DNA from: Coturnix japonica
Lineage: Eukaryota > Chordata > Aves > Galliformes > Phasianidae
Reading direction: 5' to 3'
Length of the DNA: 64,000 nt
NCBI RefSeq assembly: GCF_001577835.2
Contig: NC_029519.1
Span: forward strand, 39,669,977-39,733,976
In this document: one piece after another, positions 26,601 through 35,910 of the stretch
Layout: each line of letters begins with the position of its first letter
Position numbering within the stretch: position 1 is the first letter of the stretch
Translations under genes and position numbers: made by a program
The notes under the pieces: generated by a model
Database searches by the model: none
What the model was told of the DNA's origin: nothing
Seen by the model: the letters and a program-made list of their open reading frames with translations, nothing else

Positions 26601-29600
26601 ACCACTGGCAAGAGAACTACCATTGCTTCCCTTCTTATTACTCATCTCATTTTCAAAATTGCAGTTAGCTTTAGAGAAAAATCAAAACATAGGGTACAAC
26701 ACAGTAGTTAATAGATTCTTAAATATTCAGGAAATATTTCCCAATAACATCAGTAACCAAAGCTCAACATTTGCACCTATTTATCATACTCCAGTCATTG
26801 CTAATACCATCAGAAGCAAGAGCAAACAACAGGGATCTCGAGCAAACCCTCACGAACTTAGTACTAGGAAACAGAATGGTGTATAATGCTTGTCACTATC
26901 TTCACTTCATAATCACCACCTGCTGCACTCTTTCTTGAATTAACTTCATTAATGAACTTAAGGCAATACACGCTACCAGTGTCAAACCCCACTAAGAAAC
27001 CTTTGTGCCTATCACTCTAAGACTGTCAATATCATGTATACACAAAATAGGAAGGAATGCTCTTCAGGTTGCAAACTGGATTTATTAAAAAACAATTAAT
27101 CAAAAATGAAAAAACTGAAGTATTGGTGAGATCTTGCTCCACTAACACAAATTCTGACAACTTTCTACCATCAACGAACACAGTTCTATTGTACTTAAAG
27201 ACAAAAAGTCCTTTCCTGCTCTTTAAAGTGAAAGAGGCCCTGCTGATTTAGCAGCGTTCTCACAGTGCACAGGATCTTTCTTCAGCTCTTGAATCTTTCT
27301 AGACATGCTATGAATAGCTCTCTGTCTTCATGAACTTGAGGACAGAACTGTGACATGGAAGAGGAAGATAAGGCTCCTCTGGAATAGCTCAGATTCTGCC
27401 TGTCTAGCCCATAATGGTCTGGGAACATTCTTACTTCCTTTCCCATGGTCATAAACTCTGGATAGAATGTGGAACTTGTGTCAAAGGGGAAGACTGCTTA
27501 GCTTAATGAATTATGTTGCTTATCCCTATTTAAGAATTTGTCTGAATCAGATGATTACTATCAGAAACATCCTCGTCTGTTAAGAACTATGGGGGTGGCT
27601 TCATCCTGTAGGCATTGCCTGAAATGGGGAAAAATCCTAATTTAAGACTTCCTGGACTCTTTTTTTTTTGTCTCCCATATACAATCTCTGCTCTTGTGCA
27701 GTTGTGGTAAGGCCTTTCATATTTCATTGCTCAATAAGACCAAACTCCAACTGTGCAGTGATATTCCAAATAAGTTGTTGAAAAGATTCAGGCTACAGCA
27801 AAACCAAAGGAACAATGAGACAATCTTTCCTGGACATAATAAAAACAGACTAGAAAAGATGTCATAATAGACGAGTAGAGAGTTAAAACTTCCTCTGGTT
27901 CTACTGATTCTTCTGCTTCTTCTCCTCATGAAACCTCATATAGCAATACAGTCCTTTCTTGGGGGGCCCCTTGGCTGCCACTGGACCACAACAAAATATG
28001 AAGAAAAAGCAATTCAACTCACCAAAGAGGATTGTACAAACATTCTTTTCCCTTCTGTTCCTGGGAAAGTAGCTATTAGGGATGGAAGCGTACAGGTCAC
28101 TACTCCCTTAGGGACACCGAATACTAGCAAGAGAGACCAGTTTTATACTGGCAGTATACTGGCAACATTTAGTATTCGTTCACACTTGGATAGATTCCAG
28201 TCATTGTTCAGTTTTGAATAAGAAAGTGCTGGGGCACTGGGTACCTAACAAATTATTTTTATAGTATCTTTTGTGGACATGAGCCTACTTCTACTGGATA
28301 TTTTTTTAATGAATGACAAAGACACACCAACTTATAAAGTGTATGTGAATGATAAACGCAATCTTCACCTTTATATTTTTCATGCAAATTAGCAAATTCA
28401 AGAGATATCATTCAAAATTTGTACAAACCTGGACTCCACAAAGCTTAATACCACAGGGGAACAGAATATGCCATTTGCAAGGAAACATGGGAAGAAATTC
28501 TTCAGCTTATGTCACAGTACCCTGCATTCCCCCCAGACAGCCAAACAGTAACCTGGACAAAGGGATTCTGTCTCTTGTCCCAGCCTGAAACATTCTTCAG
28601 TTAGGTGGCTTAGTAGTATTGTGCTCTTGTTCCCAGAAGATGAAGACACTCTAATACAAATAGCACTAGAAGAAGCCTCTTCAGCTATGGCTGTCAGTAA
28701 ACAGCATTTGACTTTCAAGACCACCAATTCTTGCAGCTGGTGCTGCAGGACTCATTAAAGGTTCAGATTGTTGCTATTACAGTAAACACCTAATTGCAAA
28801 CACATTTACTGTAAGTTTATGTAAACAGATATAGTGACTCTGTGTTCCAGGGATTTTAAACCCCTTAGCATGACAGAATTTTGCTCACTAAAGTATTTCA
28901 AAAACCATTACAAATAGGCTTACATACCTATAAACCATGCACTTTGCTAAAATTAATTTTGTTTCTAGTTACGTATTAAGACTTATTAAGGCTTTTCAGA
29001 TTTACTGAAATCACTCAGGGAGAATGGTGACATGAGTCAACGCTATGCACCTGAACCTCACAATACATCTAGTATGACAGCACAGCATCCTGCCTGAGCA
29101 GCCAGCCTACTCATCCCTTTGGGATTGACAGTCAAGCAATTCATGCAACTATCTTCTCAAAAACAAAGCACGCTGAACTGTAAAGAATGTCAAAGCTTAC
29201 AGAGATGTTCCACCTTGTTTGATAAACAATGTTGTATTTAATGTGAAATATTTTCTAAAAACCTGTGTATGTAACACCTTTTTGAAGTACTACTTAACCT
29301 AACTTGCAGACTGTAAACAACTATAAAATGAATACAATGATGGATAGAAAAATCTGTACACAAGAAATGAGCCACTTTTAGAAAAAAAAGTACTCTAATT
29401 GGTGTGGTTTATTAGTTACATGCAGCCTAAGGTGCCAATTCATATTTATCTATTTCCTCGCACAGAACTCTGACTGCCACCCAAAGGTTTATGAATCATG
29501 TTCTTTCCGAGTCCTACAGAAGAAAAAGCTTTTACATTATCTGTGATAAAAATGAATTTGAGTTTCCATATAGGTAACAAGGAAGGAAACCTCATTCTTT

Positions 29601-32600
29601 CTAGCATTTGTTTAGCAGCTAGACTTCAAACATTCTCTAAAAAGCAAACAACTCCAGGAAAAGGCAAATTGAAACACAGTGAGCACACTGAGCAGATGAA
29701 AGGTTCTTAACTGCATCTACAGATTACGTAACAGGTTAACAATGATGGGAACGAAACCCAGGGTTACAAATTCAAGATAAAGAAGGGAACCAAGCTACAC
29801 ATAATCCATGACAAGCACTAACACTTTCACAGTTAATCATGCAGGGTTATTGTTCTTATTTTATACAAAGTAGAATAAGAAATTTCTCCTTTGAGTACAG
29901 AAGTATCATGAAAACTCAGTGCCACACAGTTTTTTCTTTTAACGTCTTCAAAAGAAACAATTAGCAGCTGAAAGCATTGGTATTTTAAGTGAATTACTAT
30001 GCAGCAGATAATGATAAAGTCACTTATTGCATTAGCCTAAAACAAATGACTTTCGTGATGACTCAAAATGATAAATTACCTAGAAATATTTTTTGACCTT
30101 CTGCCTTGGAAAAATAAAGCAAGAGCTCCCTCTGCGTAACTCTGGATGCATTACTCCTCATTATTGTGTTATAAAGGTTACTCAGATATTAGAAGTACTA
30201 CTGTGCAAGTAAATGATACACAGAAGAAAACAAGCAAAATACACAGAAAATCATTCTCCTGTAATTGATTTTTATAATTGTTCTCTATAATTTTAATAAA
30301 ACCTAAGAATATAAGCATTCTAATTCTAAATAAGTTGATAGTAAAGAACCACAGAAAGTAAAAGGCCAAGATTTCAGATGAATTAAACCAAGGTTCTGAC
30401 ACACAAGCACCTATTCTTCCATACAAGATAAACCAGACTACTAAGAAACACCTGAGGAAGCTTGTTACTACTGCTGTCTGACTGCGGCAGTAAAGTTTTA
30501 CTATTCTTGGCTGACTTCCTTGCTTCTCTATCTAAAGCATGCGTGTTCAACCTTTTGGCTTGACTAGATCACTTTATTTTTAAAATATTTTTTATTATAA
30601 TCTGAAGAAAACACAATGAAAACATAAAAGTAGGATCTTGTTTTTGCGAATCAAGTGCTTTGTGGAACTCTCCACATTTACACATTCTCACTACTCAATG
30701 TTGGCTTAAAACTGCTCATCTGAAAACTTCAACTCCTGAGGTTTTTCTGGACAACTGATGATATGTTAGGAGAACAACAATAAAAATACTTCTCCAGATT
30801 GTACCGACCACTCTGGAGATGAAACAACTACAAAAATTAGATTCCAGAAACAGACTTGCAAGGCACAAGACAGGTATGACTGCAAGACAGGTGAGCACAC
30901 AGCTAATAAATATAATATATATTATATATATAATATTATAATATTATATTATTATATATTATATATAAATATATAATAATATGGCTAGTACTGGTAATTC
31001 AGTGGCAGCCACAATGTAAGTTCTGATAATTCCATGCACATTTTTGGATTGCTTAAGCCCATGCATTTGTATTTTTACTACCTTTGTGAGACTAATTTCA
31101 ATACATTTACTCATCATCTGATCACACAGTTACTTGAGCAGACAGGTCTAATAAAATAACATCAGTCTTCCCAAGAAATTGTAGAAGTACAGAGAAGAAC
31201 AGCAGACAGCTGAATCTTCCTTAGTTAACAGGGGGAGATAGACCATTGGCACCTGCTGCATATTAGACAATGTAGACTTGATTGTAAAATAAAGTATTTT
31301 CTTCAAAGTGTAAAACTGTATACCAAGCAATTCAAATAGATAATGAAACTTTGTATTGTGCTGATTTGTCTTTACAGAAGAATGACATATTAACAGTGAA
31401 CTGTATCTTTTGTTCATATTTAAATACAGGTCAAGCAACAACAGTGTGAGTTTACATTCATAATTCCTTTCTGAAAAGATAATTTGACATGCTCTCCTTT
31501 TTCCCCCCCACTTTGCAGCATATCCAGCTTTAGTTGCAATGATCATTTACTGTCCTAATGCTTTTCCCCCTTCAAAAGTGTCTACACATGTTACATCCCA
31601 CGATGAATGCCCATTTGTAAACAAAGTAGTGATTCATTATTATAGCTGAAGGGCATCGTTTTACCTGGATGTAAATTCATCATTTTTTAATGCCTCACAG
31701 CTTGATGCTTGAAATCTCATCAAGCACTCCAAAAGCTTTGTTGACATGGACTGATGTTCCAAACAATTAACTTAGTAACAGCATCAACAACTGGAGGTTT
31801 GTTTCAGAGAAAGTGAGCCAAGTTCATCCCTACTGTAAACCTAATAAAGTCAAGGGAGGTAAGGTTCTATTTATTGCAGACAAGTATTTGACCCCCATTT
31901 TTCCTGCTCTGAACTAATTTTATGAGTCTAGCTGTACTGCATTAACTGCTCTGTAGAAAACAAATTGAAACTGTTCTGTTGTGCTTTTTTTTAATTAGGT
32001 CCTATACACTGTAATCCTTTCTGAAATGATCTGTAAACGCTGTTAGAGCTCAGATGGAGATAACCACTTCTCAGCTGTTAATTATTCCTCACCCGAGATA
32101 TGGAGATGGGGTAGCTGTTCACATACGTATTTCTGCTGCCGTCTTCACTAATGGATTGTCTATCCCAACACATCTCTACATAACTTGGAAATCAACTGAT
32201 TACCTCTAATCACCATTTGAATTCAGGTTGATTCACAATTGTCTGAAATTTAAATTTTATAATAAATACTTTTACTAATGAAAGTCAGGAGTCACTAATT
32301 GAAATTAACAGACTCTTTCAGCATATAATTAGCATAAGAAAAACAAAACCCTTGGTTCTCAATAAATACTTATAAACAGCATGTCATTCCATTTTGGCTG
32401 GATCATAAAATACAGTAGACCACTAAAAAACTTGCTAAGTCCAGCAACAGATTTTCTACTTAGTGTTCATCCTGGACAACTTTGAAATTGAACATAAAAA
32501 CTCACCTTAGCAACTTCAAACATACATTGTAAAGTATCACTTGTCCTGCCTTTTACACATTAATCATGTAGTGCCACCACACCCTTGCAACCTTTACCTT

Positions 32601-33309
32601 CTCAACTGCTAAAAATTGCTGGCATCATTAACTCACTTCATATTATGCTATTTCTTTCTGTCCAACCTGTCACCTCATTTTCACCTGCACCTCATAGTTT
32701 GAAGGATGCATTTGCAGGAATGCTTCTCTAATTCTTGCCTTATTCAGATTCTGCTATGATGCCAGCTTCCTCCTGAGAGCGCTGCTGTACCATAAGCTGC
32801 TTCCTAAGCTTATAAATAGAACTACAGAAGACTTCCAAGCACCACAAGAACTGTAACATTATGTATCCAAAGGACACAACTTATTTCCAGCATAACTCCC
32901 AGTTCACACAACCAACTGGTATCCCTAAAGGAAAAAGCATACAGCCCACATAACACACATAAGACAATGAATACAAAAAAAAAAAAAAAAAGAGAGAGAG
33001 ATTTAAAGTATAACTAATGGAAAAAAAAAAAAAAAAACAGAGTCTTCCATAAATCTTACCAAACAAGTTTGATTACCAAGTAATAAATCCAAATATGCAG
33101 CTAAGGCCAAGGAAATCCTTGTGTAGCTGTTACTTCTCTCAAACTGATGAATGTTTAACTGAAAAACAAACAGTTTGAATGTGCAGGTGATACAAAGTTC
33201 ATAATTCAGATGTCAATCCAGGCAAAAAGAAACTGGTAGTTTCCTGAATTATTTCTATTTTCTTAATAGCAGCCTTCACTTTTAGTCTGCATATCTTCTA
33301 TTCCAGCTA
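20651..33309. other. Long AT-rich intergenic stretch, no gene seen
   Basis: About 12.7 kb without a supported exon. Open frames of up to about 130 codons occur on both strands (for example the minus strand at 31,148-31,546 and the plus strand at 26,560-26,886), but they show no domain, family match or paired splice signals. Simple repeats include an AT palindromic block at 30,905-30,982 and A-rich runs at about 21,768, 25,711, 32,976 and 33,020. Distal regulatory DNA for the neighbouring genes may lie here, but nothing in the sequence proves it. Confidence 0.55.
30905..30982. repeat. AT-only palindromic repeat
   Basis: Nearly 80 bp of only A and T made of overlapping ATATTATA and TATAATAT units, so most of the block is self-complementary. 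It is probably a slippage-derived repeat able to extrude hairpins. Confidence 0.8.
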
Positions 33310-33600
33310 GAATCTAAACACCATTTCTATGCAATATCTGACAGCTTAATTAATGGTTTGCTTAGTCCCTCTTCCAGGTCATTAATGAAGGCATCAACTA
33401 AGACCAATTCAAGCAGTAATCCCATGGTGCCTTGGCAGACCCCTCTCTTCACAACATAATTCATCATATCTTTTGTTTGGAAGATACAGATGATGAAAAA
33501 GGAGGCTGCCCACCCACTTAGCTGAGTTAACCGTAGGGAGCATATTACAGTCACACTAGTTTAGATAGGTAGGAGAACAGTACACAGCTTTCTCAAATGC
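33310..33600 (-). mobile_element. Old CR1 ORF2 fragment (reverse transcriptase part), reverse strand
   Basis: Minus-strand translation gives VKRGVCQGTM followed by FINDLEEGLSKPLI, which matches the CR1 reverse-transcriptase segment of the type SGVPQGSVLGP...IFINDLDEG. The adjacent bases to about 33,600 translate as KAFEKAV-like sequence that fits the preceding KAFD segment, but with poor alignment. This is an internal ORF2 piece without the 3' tail, so it is an old remnant broken by later change. Confidence 0.75.
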
Positions 33601-34129
33601 TTTTCCCTTAGCCTGAGATGGGCCGGTCTACTATACTAAATTTTAATCATTTATGTAGTCTGCATGAGGGAAACTCAAAGCAAAGGTTGAAACACAGTAA
33701 AAAGCATTCAAAATACCCAAAGGCAAGAGGAATACATAATTACTTGTATTGCAGTATTACCAGCTATTAAACTGAATAAATGTATCCAAAAAGCAAGGTT
33801 TAAGCTTGCCAGTACTCCTATCAAACAACTTCTCTATCATGTTATACACTGCCAAATAACTTGCTGCCAAAGAACATTTTCTCCACAAATCATGGAAAAA
33901 CTTATTACACAGAAGCTCATCTCTTACTGCCAAAGCAATCAAATCAGCAACCCTATATTGATAGCTCTCTGTCACCACCTCTTAAAAATATTTCAGCATC
34001 AGAAGGAGAAAAAAATGAGCTGAAGCATATGCAAAACTAAATTTGAAATTCAGTTAAGTGACATGAAGAATCTTGCACAGAATTCAAAAATAGCTGGAGA
34101 AATGTAGCTGACAAGCAGCGTGAATCTCA

Positions 34130-34740
34130 AATGCATAGAAACACATTCACCTAGTCCAACCTGCTAAGCTAAGCCAAATTGCATGTGAGAGCTATACCCC
34201 AGCATCTTCCATCCTTAGAGAATATTCCTGATGTTTCACATACACCCTGGACAATTCATTTATGTGCATTCACTTCAAGATTTTTTCTTCATATATGCAG
34301 TCAAAATTTCCTCTGCTGAGCATGCTGAGTTGTCCCTCTCCCTTTTGCTGTGCACCTTTCCAAAGAGCCACTGCTTCCTTAAGTTCGCCCCTCCTTAAGC
34401 AAAAACAGCAATTGAAACAGTGTAGGAAGTCTTACCCTTCTCTTCTGCTAAGTAAACCCTGCTCTCAGCCAAGGTTATCGCATACTCCAGCCCCCAAATA
34501 CACTGTCAGAGCTCGGTTGGTCTCTCTATAATTTGAGAATACCTTCATGTAGTCAAGAATACGGAATTGCACAGATTCAGTCCAGATAAAGTTTCACATC
34601 CCCCAGGCAAAGAGAAATAATCACTTCCCTTGACCTGATGACTATCTTCCTTCCAGTACAACACTAAATGCTGTTCACTGACCTTGCCACAAGCACACAG
34701 CTGGCTCACTCTCTGTAATCTACCACACCCCTGTATACCC
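34130..34740 (-). mobile_element. Very old CR1 copy, reverse strand
   Basis: Reading left to right, the order matches a CR1 3' end in reverse complement: a tail-proximal piece with CACCTAGTCCAACCTGCTAA, a middle piece with TTGTCCCTCTCCCTTTTGCT, then TACTCCAGCCCCCAAATACA, then AATCACTTCCCTTGACCTGA and CAAGCACACAGCTGGCTCAC near the right end. Each piece is diverged but the order and spacing fit the other CR1 copies in this window. The call rests on this collinearity. Confidence 0.6.
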
Positions 34741-35518
34741 AATCCTGCAGAGCTGCTCAGAAATTAAGGTACTGGACTGGCTTTGTAAAAGAAGCTCCTT
34801 TGTAAGCCCAGCCTTCTGTTTAAGTTTTTACAGTGCTACAAAATACCCTATGTGAATACTTCACAAACATCCACTCTGACACCTAGCCATCTAGTCCTTG
34901 AGGATGAACTTCTTTTTCCATTCTGTCTGCTTCCTACTACTTCCTAGCCCCTAAGGGGAAAAAAATTAATTATGGTAGGCCCTTCTCCACATTCCAAGCC
35001 TCTCTTCAACTTTCAAGCAAGGAATAAAGTGAAATAGTCACATCAAAACAACCAGAACAATAAACACAATGGAAAAATTGACACAAGAGGCACAATGACA
35101 AAGGAACTAACACAACAGAAAAGCATTAGAAGTGTATCTTTAAGAGCTAAAATAACTAATTTCCCTTTACGACTGTGTGCTGGTTGTGCTCACGTTATAC
35201 CAACCACGGATTTAATTTGGTGTTTGTACATCAGTTGAGGGGCAGATGAAGATATCTGCGAAGAGTGAGAGTGGAAATTTTCCTTAAGACATAAAACCTC
35301 AAGGGTGCCAGAACGTTCTCACATCTGTTACAAAGACCGATCTGGCAGATATGCAAACAGACAGGCTACACGTGATAGATGTCAAAGCAGTATCGTGACT
35401 GCCTTGGGAAGGCAGGGAGTGGTGGGCAAGATCCTCTTGCATGTGTTGGTGGCCCTTGAGTGTTCTGCAGGTCTGGGAGGGGGGAAACCCTTTTTCCCTC
35501 GGCATGTTTGTGCTGCAA
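34741..35518. other. Sequence immediately upstream of the MTHFD2L promoter
   Basis: GC content rises gradually towards the CpG island. No gene is supported. Open frames on both strands in 35,299-35,592 are short and have no match. Proximal regulatory sites may be present, but I can name none with confidence. Confidence 0.5.
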
Positions 35519-35645
35519 GACTATTTTTTCCAAATAATATTGGAACAACTATCAAATCCACACATCAAAGCACGTGCAAATTATTAATGTAGTGGATGGC
35601 ACACACGGTTATGGACTTCCCGGACGTCACGGCGACCGGCACCGC
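35519..35645 (+). repeat. Promoter-edge segment, copy A of a direct duplication
   Basis: About 125 bp that reappears in diverged form at 37,739-37,880. Shared blocks in order are TATTGGAA, ACT-TCAAAT-CA, CATCA-AGCA, TTAATG-AGT-G and GGTTATGGACT. This copy retains CpGs (in CACGTG, CACGGTTATGG, CCGGACGTCACGGCG). It overlaps the upstream border of the CpG island and the likely 5' UTR of MTHFD2L, so it is the likely ancestral copy. Confidence 0.8.
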
Positions 35646-35910
35646 CCTCCCCAGCCCCTCCCGGCGGCGGCGGCGCTTCCGCTGGGCGCATCGCAATGGC
35701 CACGGCCGCCTTCTGCTCCCCGTGCTCCGCGCTGCGGCCGGGCCTGGCCCCGCTGTGCCGATGGCGAGCCCTGCCTCGCCCCGCGTCCCGCCGCGCCGGC
35801 AGCGTCCCCCGCAGCGCCGCCAGGTACGGCACGCCGCCTTCCTCCTCCTCGTCCTCCCTGCTCCTCCTCCTTGCGCCGCCTGATCGGCCCTGCCCTGCCG
35901 ATGTTCGTGT
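35590..35910 (+). promoter_or_regulatory. CpG-island promoter of MTHFD2L
   Basis: This is the only stretch of its size in the window that is both very GC-rich and dense in CpG. It brackets the first coding exon. No TATA box is placed upstream, consistent with a broad housekeeping-type promoter. A CRE-like site GACGTCAC lies at 35,623-35,630 and a short (CGG)n run at about 35,661-35,673, just before the start codon. ATF/CREB-family control would be plausible, but this is inference from one motif. GC-rich open frames on the reverse strand here are composition artefacts. Confidence 0.85.
35696..35823 (+). CDS. MTHFD2L: MTHFD2L exon 1 (coding part)
   Basis: It encodes residues 1-42 and two bases of codon 43, the mitochondrial presequence ([16 protein letters not shown] and on, Arg-rich, no Asp or Glu). 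The ATG at 35,696 has G at -3 and G at +4, a strong context, and is the only ATG whose frame joins exon 2. The donor is CAG|GTACGG. Composition is extremely GC-rich compared with all other exons because it sits in the CpG island. Confidence 0.92.

Noticed and set aside
26560-26886. 108-codon plus-strand open frame
   Set aside because: No recognisable motif; not joined by splice signals to anything else.
27928-28588. Two adjacent open frames that at first suggested a pol-like remnant
   Set aside because: No conserved motif could be aligned and no LTR or tail lies nearby.
31148-31546. 132-codon open frame on the reverse strand
   Set aside because: Lies in AT-rich intergenic DNA, shows no domain or codon pattern, and has no flanking splice or promoter evidence; likely chance.
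33757-33978. 73-codon reverse-strand frame between two CR1 remnants
   Set aside because: Could be further CR1 ORF2, but I could not align it to any CR1 motif, so it is not annotated.
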